This document shows positions 23,433 through 34,724 of a DNA stretch of 64,000 nucleotides, in pieces. Both the position numbers and the translations under genes were made by a program. Within the stretch, counting starts at the first letter, position 1. Every line of letters begins with the position of its first letter. The stretch is from Evernia prunastri (taxonomy: Eukaryota > Ascomycota > Lecanoromycetes > Lecanorales > Parmeliaceae). Under the pieces are notes generated by a model. The model worked only from the letters and a program-made list of their open reading frames with translations. It was not told the DNA's origin and did not search any database. The stretch is from contig NKYR01000005.1 in the NCBI GenBank assembly GCA_003184365.1, forward strand, positions 124,001-188,000, written 5' to 3'.

Positions 23433-25164
23433 TTAGAGATCCGATACAGTTATGTACTCCGAGGGAAGCCAGTTACTCAGTGAACTGTCCCATTGCTCTT
23501 CAGCAAAGGTCGTGCCATTTATCTGATGGTATAGGAAAGTCGCCGATTGGTCTGCCAAGGTTACACTAGCAAGCCTTGCAAAAGGAAATATGCTGTCTGG
23601 CTTAACGTCGTTAGTGTCAATTGTTATCGGCTGTGTGCCGTCAATCCACATAGCAAATGATGAGCCAAACATTGCAATATCTGACTGATGGATCGAAGTA
23701 AGATTTGCTGGGTATGTGTATGACTCTATCATAGATGTCAGATTGCGAGTATTAAGTTGGGATACTAATGTGCACAACACATACGTGGAATGAATTGCCC
23801 AGGGCCACTAGCGCCGATCGAGTAGCCAGCAGGCACAATGCTGCCGCCAAAGATGGGAGGTGCGCCATTTAGCGAACCGTTAGATGATGAGAAGAATAGC
23901 GCTCCTACTGAAGATCCAGAGAAGTTGGCTCCGCTTGTAAAGGGGGTACTATATGTACCATTGGTGTCCGACTCATACAAAGTATTGCTAAAGCTTTTCC
24001 TTGGAATGTTACGAAATTCATCCGGTAATGATTTACTTTCTTGACTGGTGATATCGATCCATTGACTTTGCACGATCCTTCCCCCCTTTCCATCGTCGAA
24101 AACTGTTAAATTGTCACGTCGCAACAGCGCTGATACTTTACCACTTAAATCCTCATAGTAAAGGAGAGCTCTGTTTGTGGTAGAATTTGTACTCGATGAT
24201 CCACTTCCTATTAAGGCGACAGACAGTGATCGCGTGTCCACTGCGGTGCGAAAATTTTCCAGTAGTGTCACCGCAGTCCAAGTGTCTCCGATAAGAGTAC
24301 TCCACATTAGAGTATGGTTTTCTGAAACGGAGTACATATCAATCTACACAGGTTTTGGGTCTTTACATTTTCTACCTTTGGGTCTATACCGTCAATGACT
24401 GCGCTGATTCTGGGTCGCCGGATGCTTCACTAACACTAACTGTCACTGCTAGTGGTGTATAGTTCTTTGGGTTTATAGGGGTGTTGACATAGTGATCTGT
24501 GCTTGTATTGAAGTTGGTGCTGGTATTGAGATACGGGCTCGTGCTCCATTGGCTGTTTGATGCAGTACGACCCGAACGTCGGATGTGACCAGTACTATCC
24601 TGAAAAAATAGTTGTCGATCGCCATTAGGAAGAGACAAAGCTGCTAAAGAGGTATCATTAAGGATAAACTGTGCAGTATGTGTGATGTTAGGGCTAGTTG
24701 TGGGTTTCGGATTTTGCGGTGTCGGTGAGCTACAAGAGTAAGCCAAGTAGAAGCGTAGTCTGTACGAATTCTGTACCTGATATTCGAAGATGGCTTATGC
24801 GTTGAATGCTTGCGGTGATGCCAGATCCCAACGGAGACCCCAACAGCGATGCCCACAGCAATGATTAACGCCATAATCATCCATAACCATTTCAGTCGAG
24901 ACTTGGTGATATGAAGACTTGGAGTAGACTTCTCGTTGCCGTAAGCTTCAGGCAACGAGCTATCATAGAGCACTTGTGGCGTTATGTCAGGTACAGTCTA
25001 ATTTGCTGGTTAGTATAAGTTGTTATTACGTAGGGTGTCCTGCTTACCTGAGGCGCCAAAGCGCTTAAATCCAGCTCCAATGCCGTCGCATCGTGGTCAC
25101 GTTCTGGAGCTCTAGCAGTCTCGTCGTATCTGGCGAGCTCCAGGGTCGAATGTTGTTGATCCAT
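23433..25164 (-). CDS. Single-pass membrane glycoprotein with fucose-lectin-like beta-propeller
   Basis: Five exons agree in phase: 25164-25048, 24997-24777, 24729-24390, 24343-23785 and 23725-23433. They give 509 residues from ATG 25164. The N-terminus is short and cytosolic (MDQQHSTLELARYDE), followed by one transmembrane helix (about 76-98, WLWMIMALIIAVGIAVGV). The outer part is rich in Asn-X-Ser/Thr sites. It carries repeated blade-like motifs such as LAALSLPNGDRQLFFQDSTG and ALLYYEDLSGKVSALLR, the pattern of fungal fucose-specific-lectin beta-propellers. It is probably a cell-surface or endomembrane sugar-binding protein. The ligand cannot be told from sequence. No lesion is seen. Confidence 0.7.
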
Positions 25165-26161
25165 ACTTTCAGGTATAATAAAATAAAATTTGGTGGAAAG
25201 AGGTGGGTTTGAGGAAACGGTAATAAAAAGAATCGATGAGATGAGTAAATAAAAATCGATTTTTAGCACTACCTCAAGTCTCTCATGATTCCTAGCATGG
25301 GCGGACTTTTCTTTTTGCACCGGGATCCTTCAAGATACGGCTTCATGCAAGAGTATTCAGCTCAAATAATTGCAGACGATCTAATCAGCGGGACTTTGCC
25401 TGTGTGCACAGTGGTGTACTGCAGAGCCATTTGGTTGGCCCCAGTAACTCTGTCTTGCATGATCTGCCCCTCGCTTACATCCCGCGAGTGGTATTATGTT
25501 CGCTGTGAAGATCTGTATGTAGTATCCAGCAATTACAAACACTTTGCTCAGACATTGCTCCTTCACAATAGAACACGTTAAAGAACACGTTCTTAGCGAT
25601 GAATGACAGCCTTTGACCGAGAGGGATTTACCGTAAAGATCAATCCATTGAGGGTGGAGCGCAATTTTCCAGAGGCCCGTACTCTCTGGAGATCAATTGA
25701 GAGTGTGGCATTTCGGACACTTGAAGGTCCAACGTAAGTGGTAAGATAAGAGTAGATCCGATGCAGGTCAAATCCTTCCATGTACACAGCCTGATCGAAT
25801 GGCTCCGCACATCCAGGTGATCGGCATGATTTGTCACGGTGGAGAAAATCGCAAGACCAATTCTGCAACTCCATTCAGTCTCCGTTATGTAGTGTAAGTT
25901 GAGAAATAAGAAGAGATGGAAGCGTAAAGTAGATCTTGGAGGACAGTCTCCAGCGATAGCGACAGGATTTTGATTATTCAGCGGCGTGATGCCGTTATAG
26001 ATTTTCGTGTAGCTGGACTGTTGAAGCGGGACGGGTGGTGGGCGATCACCGGAAATGGCGGGTGCTCTTGCCATGCTTTAGGGAGCCGAAAAAAGAAAAT
26101 AACGTTAGCTGGCTCACCAGGCTTAGAAACTTCTCACTCCAAATCTTCAATACATACACCA
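25165..26161. other. Intergenic, nothing recognised
   Basis: Upstream of the lectin-like gene. The proximal part is AT-rich (25165-25265) and probably contains its promoter. No coding motif is recognised in the rest. Confidence 0.4.
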
Positions 26162-26790
26162 TCATTTCACAATAGCCAGCAAGAAACCATCGTAAACCTT
26201 CTCCCCAACCGTCTGTAATATCACCGGATAAACCCTATCATCATTTCCTACCCCCTCCACCGCGCTCCTAATCCCTCTCACATTTGGATCCGCCTCTGCC
26301 AAATTCGCGTCAGCCAAGAGTCCCTTCCTCACCATGTCATCAATGTAAACAACACCCCCCGCTCTCGTCGGTTGTACAGACCCATCGAAGTAGAGTACGC
26401 CAGTGCATTCTTCTATATCGGCATCTAGGAAAGAAAAAGTCGAACCTGACCCTCGACATCGGCCGCCAACGATGGCAGAGTGTCTGACGCAGCCCGCACA
26501 ATCACCTCAACCCCTTCTCCAATCCCGCGAATCGCACGTTTTCGCGCACAATTTCCGCGACCTTGTCTTCAATTTCAATGGTGACGGTTCCCCTGTCCGG
26601 ACTTGCGCTCGCCATCCAGATGGTCTAGTGAGCGCCTAGCGCATCGGCCTCGAGGACGGTTTGGGCGCCGATGATGTGGCACTGTACGGACAGGAAATTT
26701 TCCCGCGATGTTTGAGTGGTATTTCTGGTGGCATGAAAGAAAGGCGAGGATCATGATTGGACATGTTCGCCGTCTTCGATTCTGGGGCTT
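26162..26790 (-). pseudogene. Class I SAM-dependent O-methyltransferase pseudogene
   Basis: Read on the minus strand, the characteristic blocks of a caffeoyl-CoA-type O-methyltransferase appear in order: TIWMASASPDRGTVTIEIED, KVAEIVRENVRFAGLE, EVIVRAASDTLPSLAADVEG, GGVVYIDDMVRKGLLAD and the C-terminal LQTVGEKVYDGFLLAIVK, ending at TGA 26164-26162. They are not in one frame. A TAG (near 26627-26625) interrupts the SAM-binding region just before TIWM, a frame change follows FAGLE, and an extra base lies in the block before the metal-binding Asp region. Several independent lesions make sequencing error an unlikely full explanation. Confidence 0.75.
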
Positions 26791-28676
26791 TCCAACTTAT
26801 GTACTGGAAGACACCAACGGTGAGATTGGGGTATGATTCAAACTATATCTGATACCGTGCATTAAGGCTTAGCAGGGCTACAGGTTGGTTTCAACATTCA
26901 TTGTAGCAGAATTCTTAATTCACCAAAGTCTCGAATCGCATTTCCGCGTCACATCGCCTGGAGACGGAAAGAATGATAGCACGGAACGCAGACGTAGCTC
27001 AGCCAATGCTTGACTTGAGGAACCCATTGAACTCGGCCTCCATGAAGAGACGTGCGCTTTCGCCCTTGCTCACATTGGGTGCCTGCTTTTACTCATACAT
27101 CAGCGCTGCAATTTCCCGCACAGGCTTCCTGCAGGTACCCGATAAAGACCGGCCTGCGCCTGTGCAACAGTGTGGAGCGTGGCCAAACTCGACCGGGCAA
27201 CCCTTTGGATTTCCTTTCTGTATTCTTGACTTACTGGAGAAAAATAGCAGATCAGCATATCGCGCTTTGATGATAGGCAAGTCAAAGGTATTGAGAGCAT
27301 CCCATTCTCATAAATCTCCGTTCCATGCACATGGGATATTCAATGGTGCGAAAAAGGGGCACCAGCTCGCCACCCATGCCGGTGTCGACCCAGGTCTTCG
27401 GTTCCGTGTCACTCGAAGCTTCATTGCGAAACTCTACTTATTCTGACAGTGGGTCGAATTGAAGGCGCGTACTGTTCGTTGTCACGAGGATAGATTGACG
27501 GATGGATCAATTGTCAGCACTGCTGCAGTTGCAAACCTGCCCGCTGGAAAGACTCCAAATGTATATGCACCCCGCAGTGGCGAATCAGATGGCGGCTCTA
27601 ATGATGATAATGATGTTACAGCGCATTTAATGCGTACTGAAATTGATTTAGAGCCTAACTCACTCCGCTAGTCCCCGCTCCGACTTGGAAGCGGTCCAAT
27701 TATTCTACCTATTGGACAGCCTCGATAATGTTTTTCGACGTCCAAGATAGAATTGATTGCGCTATCCAAGTAGCAATCAGAAGTTGCTGGCGGCTGAGGG
27801 ATTGGTGCATTGGTTGAAGACTGGTTGGAGTTCCAATTGTCACCTTTTACAGCTCGGAGACTGCCTATGTAAAACGTTGGCCTTTGGGGTCCACCCCCGT
27901 GCCCGAGGTACCTAATACGGGCGGTGGAAGGCGGCCAAATCAACCAAGAATGCTTTTATCGACGGTTGACGAAAGCGACATACTTATGCATCAGTCACCA
28001 AGTGTCAGGAGAATGCTGACGATATTTTTCTAGAGTACACCATACTGCTGAGCTTAATCAAGGATTAAAGTTCCAGGTACATATCTTACCTTACACCCTT
28101 ACCTAAGATACGTAGATTACAGCATGACCTTAGTGCATTTCGCTAGCGTCCTGCACGTCTTCACTTTCAGCACCTTCCAGGCGTATTCGAGTACCTGAGC
28201 TAACGCTAGGGTGATCGGTGATTGTCGTCGGCAATCTGTCCGAAGGATACAAGCTTTTCGATTTCGATCGGGTGCAGATGTCACGTCCCTTTCTGGGGGT
28301 GGGTAAGCGATCAGCGGTAAGGTAGACAGACCGATGCGGGAAGCTACAGGGTGTACCGTGTGGGTCTAGGAATGGGAAGGAGCGGAAAGAATGGATGAAT
28401 GAATGAATGAAGTAAGTAAAGCTTACCTTGTCCCTTTAGCTCATTCTCTCTTCATGACGAGATGACGAGATGACGAGATGATACTGTAGTCTGGGAATCC
28501 TTTGGAATTTGTCCACCTTATTTTTCGATGATTCTCCTATGATTTTGGAAATTAAGCAGTGGCGATCAATGGCAAGCTCAGACATTGGAATAATCCCTCT
28601 CCGCCGCCCTTTCTTTTAATATCTCATCGCACTCCCCTTTTTCATCTCTCCCAATGTCATCCTCACTTTGTCGTCA
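26791..28676. other. Long gene-free stretch with short direct repeats
   Basis: No confident gene. Open frames between 26970 and 27450 occur on both strands but show no ordered family motifs. Near the MFS start lie a GAAT-type run (about 28391-28410) and three copies of an 8-bp GACGAGAT unit (about 28455-28480). The last about 500 bp must contain the MFS promoter. Confidence 0.4.
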
Positions 28677-30616
28677 ATGTCCCTGTCAAAGCCCAGCGAG
28701 CGAACTCCCCTCCTCCCCCACCCCGACGACCATCATGTTCAAAAAGTCTCTGCCAATGGCAAATATGCTCACGGTGGCGAAGCTGGGAATCCCCTACCTT
28801 CCCAATATGAGCAGTTGTCCAACGCCAGGTTGGCTGTAATTATGGGCAGCATATGGGTACGTTGAAGTATGCGATATCCACTCCGGAGCTCGAGACTGAC
28901 TTGATCAAGATCGGTGTAAGTTTGATAGCTGTCGGTTAGTATTTTGCATGTTTTTTATCATCCGTGACGGTAAGGTCGCCTTTTGCAATGGAAGAGATGG
29001 CTCATGAAGATATACACACAGATTCTACAATCGTCGCCACCTTACTGGTCCCAATATCAAGCTCCTTCTCCTCCCTCAAGACGCTTTCATGGATCGGTTC
29101 AGCCTATCTCATCGGCCGTACGTACATTTCACATCTACTCCTCCCTTTCTGGTTTTGCAATTGAATCGCAAAAGATGTCTGGAAACCCGAGTGCATTTGT
29201 TTTCCTAAGTCCTTTCCCGCCGCTCCAATCTCTTCATAGAATGCCACTGCTAACTCCGAGAATTGCATAGAATCCGTCACTCAACCCCTCAGCGGCCGCC
29301 TCACGGACATATTCGGCCGCCGGGAAGGTCTTCTCCTCTGCAATTTCGTCTTCGGTCTGGGCACCTTGCTCTGTGGCATAGCTCCGAATGAATGGGTTCT
29401 CATCACAGGCCGTGCCGTTGCCGGCCTGGGGGGTGGAGCCATGGTCACCATTTCCATGTTCGTCGCTGGCGACCTGGTACCTCTGAGGAAACGAGGGGTG
29501 CTGCAGGGCATTGGAAATTTGATTTTCAGCGTTGGATGTGGTCTCGGAGGCCTCTTAGGTGGCTGGATCGACGGACTGGCGGGATGGAGGGTTGCGTTCC
29601 TGGTGCAAGTACCATTTGTGATACTCGGTGCGGTCATGGTGTTCTTCACCGTCAAAGTCCGCGTCAAGACGACGGAGAAGTCGGCGCTGAAACGGGTCGA
29701 CTGGCTCGGCTCGATCACCCTAACCTGCGCTCTGCTCCTCTTCCTCCTGGGTCTGAACACAGGAGGGAACGTGCTGCCCTGGACGCACCCTCTGGTCCTG
29801 ACCGCCCTACCGTTATCCGCCGTATTCCTCCTCGTCTTCATCTACGTCGAAGAGAAGACGGCGCTCGAACCCATCATCCCCGTCCGGCTCCTGCTCAACC
29901 GCACCGTCGCCTCCGCTTGCCTCAGCTACTGGTTCGTCTTCATGGCCTACTTCGGCCTCACCTACTTCATGCCCGTCTACCTCCAGCTCCTCGGCCACTC
30001 GCCCACCCAAGCCGGCCTACGCTTCATTCCCTACGCCACCGGCTCCGCCATCGGCGCGTTCACCGCCGGCCTCGTCATGAAAGCGACAGGCAACTACTAT
30101 TACCTCGACAAATGCGCCCACGCCCTCATCATCCTCTCCGCCGCGCTCTCCGCCACCATGGACGCCGACACGCCGCCCCTCTACCCATTCCTCTACATGG
30201 CCCTCTTCGGCCTCGGCATCGGCGGCATCCTCATCACCACCCTCATCGCCCTCGTCAGCGCCGTGGAGCAGGAACACCAGGCTGTCGTCACGTCCGCCGG
30301 CTTCGCCTTCCGCTCCACCGGCGCCGTCATCGGCCTCACCGTCGCCTCGGCCACCTTCCAGAACCTGCTCCGCGTCCGGCTGCACCGGAGCATCGGCGGC
30401 ACGGTGGCGGACGCGGACGCCGTCGTGGACCGCATCCGGGAGAACCTGGGCGAGATCGCCCGGCTGCCGGCCGCGCTGCGGGGACCTGTGCAGCGGGATT
30501 ACATGGAGGCCGTCCGTGGGGTTTTTCTGGTCACGTGCGGGTTCAGTGTCTTGGCGGCTGTGTCGAGCTTGTTTATGAGGCAGCACAAGTTGCACGGTAA
30601 TCTTGAGAGGCGGTGA
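28677..30616 (+). CDS. MFS transporter, DHA2/14-spanner type (vacuolar amino-acid or drug exporter-like)
   Basis: Four exons agree in phase: 28677-28856, 28910-28934, 29022-29117 and 29271-30616. They give 548 residues. Exon 2 is only 25 nt; it encodes IGVSLIAV plus the first base of the Asp codon in DSTIVATLL, the end of TM1. The cytosolic N-terminus carries SERTPLLPHPDDHH, a di-leucine-like sorting motif. Later motifs are QPLSGRLTDIFGRREG (motif A), VLITGRAVAGLGGGAMVTIS and LVPLRKRGVLQG. The many helices and the sequence RIDxLG-like/LLLFLLGLNTGGN match the DHA2 family, which includes fungal vacuolar basic-amino-acid permeases and multidrug exporters. The substrate cannot be assigned. The start was chosen at ATG 28677 because upstream in-frame sequence has only a TTG codon. 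Confidence 0.88.
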
Positions 30617-31196
30617 GAGAGAAGGGGTCGGAGGGGGGGTTGAGGCGGGATATATATGATTCAGTATCATCATCGCCAAGCAAGCTCTTTTCAGGCCCAA
30701 GGGAGCAAAAGCGGTACTCGGGAAATCCACCACGACGTTTCTGGAACTTCTGGAACTGGCAATAACAACAAAGGCACTGTATGGGCATCGATCAGAAGAC
30801 ATGCTACGCTAAAACGCCATCGAGTCCGTCCAGCACTTAGCTGGCTGTAAGAGTACGCGTGTGGCTCCGACATAGCTGTATCTATCTCCCATCCCATCGC
30901 GTCTACGTATATGGAGATATAAATGTATACATATACACATAAATAAATATACATATATAAAAAAATAGAAAGAGCCAGCAAACGACAGCCCATCGCACGC
31001 TCGAGAATGACCAAAAAAACCTGTATGCTAATGGGGAAGAACGGAAGCAACTTATTCCTTCTGTATTCCCACCCATGTCATGTTCGATGTTCGGGCGAAA
31101 AGACAATCAGTTCTCCCAACGGTAATAGAGAAAGAAAAAGGTAACACTGCTTTAATCGTGCCGTATGTAGCAGGCAGGAAGGGAGGGGGTGTTTGG

Positions 31197-31350
31197 TATA
31201 TTCGCAGTGCCAGTGCCAGTGCCAGTCCCTATGCCAATCCCAGTGCCAGTGCCAATAGCCAACCCCAATAGCCAATCCCAGTCCCAGTCCCAGTGTCAGT
31301 CCCAGTCCAAATCCCAGTCCCAATCCCAATCCCACTTTCACTCCCAGCAC
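31197..31350. repeat. Imperfect hexanucleotide microsatellite (CCAGTG/CCAATC/CCAGTC)
   Basis: A run of 6-bp units of the form CCARTV covers about 150 bp with frequent substitutions. Its translation yields false low-complexity proteins on both strands. Confidence 0.85.
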
Positions 31351-31486
31351 CGAACCCCCCGAGCGAGCTGATTCCCGTGTACGGTGTGGGCGTGTAAATA
31401 AGCCAGAAAGTTGGGTAGGTATGGAGAATATATTCGTTGCGCTGCTGTCCTCTGGCTTCAAAAGGGCCTTTCTTTCAACTCTCTAA

Positions 31487-31530
31487 TCTGTGTCTGCATC
31501 TGCATCTGCATCTGCATTTGCATCTGCCTG
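31487..31530. repeat. Hexanucleotide microsatellite (TCTGCA)n
   Basis: About seven TCTGCA-type units with one or two mismatches. Confidence 0.85.
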
Positions 31531-32083
31531 CATATGTATTCTTAACCAAACACATACCGGGACCTGCCAGAGCAGACCAGAGCAGAGCAGAACCGACGCG
31601 CCTCCGTTTTCGAAGGGAGGAGCGGATAGAACATAGTCCGCACTGTCTGTTTTCGTCAGTTGTGAAGAAAGTGGGAGCGGAAGAAGCGATACGGCGGTTG
31701 ATGTTTCGCTTTCGGCCAAAAGAAAGGTTACTCGCTGGCTATGTTGTGTGCATGCGTGCGAGAGGCAAGCATGAGAGGTGGGGTGCTTGATGTGATGTGT
31801 CGCTTGTAACTTAATGAAAGATCGTCGGAATGAATGTCACTGGATATTGAGCGAGGACTTCTTTCTTTTTCAAGTGCGGAAGAGATGACGAAGGGCTAGA
31901 TTTCACCAATGCGTGACAGGGCTAAGAGAGAGGCGGCTGCAGAACGGCGCCTGCCTTCTATGCCTTGCCTTGCCGTACATGTACATTTTCCCAGAAAAGA
32001 AAAAACTCCGCGCAATGATACCACCCCCTACCTCTCCTCTACCACCCCACCCATATATACCCCCCCTCCCCCCCTTTCTCCTC

Positions 32084-32753
32084 TCACTCCATAGTAACCA
32101 CAGCCCCAAGCCCCTTCATCGCCTCGACGATCTTCTCCGCCTCCTCCTTCGGCACCCCATCCTTCATCTGCTTCGGCGCGCTCTCGACAAACTTCTTGCT
32201 GTCGACCAGACTCAGGCCCAGCATGCTCTTGATCTCCTTGATGACCTTGGGCTTCGCGGCCGCGTCGAACGATTTGAGCGTCAGGGCGAAGAGCGTCTTC
32301 TCCTGCGCCGCGGGGGCGGGTTCTTCTTCCTCGAAGGGGGCGGCGGCGGGTGCGGCGGCGGCGGAGGAGGCGGAGAAGCCGCCCATGGGCATATCGGGGA
32401 TGTTGAGGCGGGACTGGAGGGGTGGCGGAGAGTTTGCGTTAGCTTTTTTGAGGTTGGAGTGGGAGGGTAGAGGCTGGGCTGGGGGGGAAAAGGTGACGAC
32501 GGACTTTGAGGTTGGAGACGAGATCTGCGGTTTCGAGGAGGGTCAATTGACTTATCTGGTCGACTATGGAAGACACCTTGGGATTGGTAGATGCTGCTGC
32601 TGCTGCTGCTGCTGTGGATTCCCAGCGCCGCGATGGCGCTCTCCGTTGGCGTTGTGAGACTGCTAATGAAGCTGGGCATTGCGGTCTTGGTCTTGAACAG
32701 GTGCGGAGTGCTCGCGCACAGCAGCGGGCGGTCGAGGTGGAGGGTAAGGACAT
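32084..32753 (-). CDS. mnp1: Mitochondrial ribosomal protein bL12m (L7/L12)
   Basis: Two exons, 32753-32505 and 32413-32084, join in phase 0 and give 192 residues. Upstream of ATG 32753 there is only a TTG. The N-terminus is an Arg/Ser/Ala-rich mitochondrial targeting leader (MSLPSTSTARCCARALRTCS). It is followed by the dimerisation helices (VDQISQLTLLETADLVSNLK), an Ala/Pro/Glu-rich hinge, and the conserved factor-binding C-domain (EKTLFALTLKSFDAAAKPKV, IKEIKSMLGLSLVDSKKFVE, AEKIVEAMKGLGAVVTME). It forms the stalk of the mitochondrial large subunit and recruits translation factors. It is transcribed divergently from the next locus across about 170 bp. Confidence 0.93.
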
Positions 32754-32926
32754 CGTGAATGGTTGCAATGGTCAGGCTCGTACTAAAGGTCTTTGCCGAC
32801 TTGAGGAATCGATTTCTTTAGATCTCACTAGCGCGATTTCGCTTTAGCTTAAGGTTAGCCGAGGTAACTCCAGGCTTGCAATCCTATGCCTGAGAAATCT
32901 TCGTGGATAAAAGCACGATTGACATC

Positions 32927-33145
32927 ATGGAGCTCTATCTATCAAAGCAAGAGTATGAGATCATACAGTTTGCGGTCATTGCTTGGGGTGCATTTCATTG
33001 TTGGGACAGTTTGGTCAACTTCTCCCAGAGGTTCCCAAATACCAGAAACCTCATCCGCGACTTCATGAACGGACAACAAGAGGAGCCTCCCCCGCAGAAT
33101 AATGCTCACCCAGCCGACCAGAACGCGCAAGGACAGCCAAACTGA
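32927..33145 (+). CDS. Small ORF or upstream ORF, 72 residues, unknown
   Basis: ATG 32927 opens a 72-residue frame with one hydrophobic segment (IIQFAVIAWGAFHCWDSLV) and a polar Gln/Pro/Asn-rich tail. It ends at TGA 33145, 31 bases before the chosen ATG of the neurochondrin-like gene, and overlaps an alternative upstream ATG (33102) of that gene. It could be an independent small membrane protein, possibly transcribed from the bL12m bidirectional promoter, or a regulatory upstream ORF. I do not recognise a family. Confidence 0.35.
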   Translation: MELYLSKQEYEIIQFAVIAWGAFHCWDSLVNFSQRFPNTRNLIRDFMNGQQEEPPPQNNAHPADQNAQGQPN

Positions 33146-33176
33146 AACCCCACAGCAGCATTTTACGACAGGCAAC

Positions 33177-34724
33177 ATGGCACAGCAACCTGGAACAACC
33201 CAACCAGCAGCCGTCAGTGCTCTCGCCAAAGACCTTGAAAAGGCATTGGAATTTCTCAAAGCGAAAGATGATACCTCCCGTTTCGTTGGCCTGGCGCTAT
33301 TGAAGCCGGTGCTTGAACAGGAACTCAGCCAACAAAAAGAATCAGAAGAGGAGGGTACACGTGCAGTGATAGAACAGTGCTGGCGTGCAATACCCACCAA
33401 GTTCCTGGATCGACTCTTAAAAGCCAAGCTGGATGGCAAGAGAACAAAAGAAGAGGCCGGCAGTATGGTTGCATTGGCAGTGGCTGTTCTACATGCGTTC
33501 ATGGTTATACTGGAGGCTCCGGAAAAGGACGATCGATTTGTTGGCCGAGTGCCACTACTGATGTCTGCTTTGCGCTCCACTCCTCCCGAGGCAACCACCC
33601 AGATCATGCAGATACTAGCCACGCTGGCGACCACAACAGCAGGCTCTCACGCGGTGTTCCGCGCTGATGATGATAAGGACGGGAAGTCTGACCAGAAACC
33701 GAAATCTTACTTGTTCGTCACAGTGCTACTGATCGATATACGCTCCACCATCCCATCTTTGCAAGAAAAGCTGCACTCCACCGAATACCCTGATATCTCG
33801 GAGCGTATAGCTAGGGCTTATGACATTATCTCTGCTTTCATCGGATTCCTTGTGCAGAGCCTTGAGGCCATGGAGAGCGATGATGAAAATGATGACTCGG
33901 GGTCTACATTCTCAACGCCCCTGCCTGTCGACCTCCTCATGAAGCTCCGAACAAGCATCTCAGAAGTGATGTCTCTTACTATCGAACATCTCCGCGACCG
34001 CTATGACTCCTCTATAGCAGGCGCCGCTGGCCTTCATCCTTCCGCTCGCATTACTAGCAAGGGATCATCCAATATTCTCCCTATAGCTTGGGACACATCA
34101 AGTGGAATTTTCAAAGACCCTTTAACCCTCTCACAACTTCGTGCATTGTCTCTGTGGCTTCGTGACGAAGAGAATGACTCCCTGCGCCAAGAAGCTGCCG
34201 GTATAATGGATACTCTCCTTGCCTTGTACCAGGATACTTCCAACCAAGACTTCCGCTATCCCGTCCTATTGGCTCTAGAAGGCATCATAGAAGCCCCTGA
34301 AGGCGTCGAAGCATTCCTCCGCGAAGATGGCTGGGCAATGCTTTCTGATGACCTCCATAAAACCCTGCCGATCTCTGAGGAACACGTCCGCGGCATCGAG
34401 ATCGTCCGGGTGCTCTTAGCCATCCTGGAATCGGACGTCACCGGCCCGGCGAAAGCGGATTGGATGACCATTGTCGAATTGGCTCGCCAATCCATCGTAC
34501 GCGCACCAGATAAAACGAACCTGGAGCTGGGTGTAGCGATCTGTCAGCTGGCGGTAGAGCTCATGGTCCGGGCGCCTCGAGGTGTCCGAAATCGTATGCG
34601 TGACGCCATTGTGGATTTGCGACGACATGTTGGGGTAATGTTGGCTGATGAGGAGGGTGTCAGCGGCGAGGTAAGGGATGGTCTAGAGGAAGTGATGGAG
34701 GGATTAGGCAGTCTAAGCTTTTGA
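33177..34724 (+). CDS. Neurochondrin-like armadillo/HEAT protein
   Basis: A single exon of 515 residues from ATG 33177; an in-frame ATG at 33102 would add 25 residues. The N-terminus has the family hallmark DDTSRFVGLALLKPVLEQEL. Helical repeats continue through VPLLMSALRS, IMQILATLATT and YPVLLALEGIIEAPEGVEAF to the end, with an acidic loop (SDDENDDSGS). The neurochondrin family is broadly conserved in eukaryotes, but its molecular role in fungi is not established. The gene converges on the PRCC gene. Confidence 0.8.
   Translation: MAQQPGTTQPAAVSALAKDLEKALEFLKAKDDTSRFVGLALLKPVLEQELSQQKESEEEGTRAVIEQCWRAIPTKFLDRLLKAKLDGKRTKEEAGSMVALAVAVLHAFMVILEAPEKDDRFVGRVPLLMSALRSTPPEATTQIMQILATLATTTAGSHAVFRADDDKDGKSDQKPKSYLFVTVLLIDIRSTIPSLQEKLHSTEYPDISERIARAYDIISAFIGFLVQSLEAMESDDENDDSGSTFSTPLPVDLLMKLRTSISEVMSLTIEHLRDRYDSSIAGAAGLHPSARITSKGSSNILPIAWDTSSGIFKDPLTLSQLRALSLWLRDEENDSLRQEAAGIMDTLLALYQDTSNQDFRYPVLLALEGIIEAPEGVEAFLREDGWAMLSDDLHKTLPISEEHVRGIEIVRVLLAILESDVTGPAKADWMTIVELARQSIVRAPDKTNLELGVAICQLAVELMVRAPRGVRNRMRDAIVDLRRHVGVMLADEEGVSGEVRDGLEEVMEGLGSLSF

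Larger units (their letters stand above)
30617..32083. other. Convergent intergenic region with microsatellites
   Basis: The 3' regions of the MFS gene and bL12m meet here. It holds an AT-rich stretch (30905-30970) and two hexanucleotide arrays listed separately. Apparent Gly/Leu or Trp/His repeat frames are translations of these arrays. No gene is seen. Confidence 0.5.

Noticed and set aside
26970..27450. Possible P450 or oxidoreductase remnants on either strand
   Set aside because: A few suggestive words (for example FGHAPHCC) but no ordered family motifs; too weak to call.
29392..30600. 402-residue frame overlapping the MFS gene
   Set aside because: A GC-rich shadow frame, very rich in Arg/His/Pro; the real frame has clear transporter motifs.
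30017..30802. 261-residue acidic minus-strand frame
   Set aside because: Antisense of the MFS coding region; composition follows the GC-rich codons.
31078..31461. Gly-Leu and Trp-His repeat protein
   Set aside because: Translation of the hexanucleotide microsatellite; no start context or domain.
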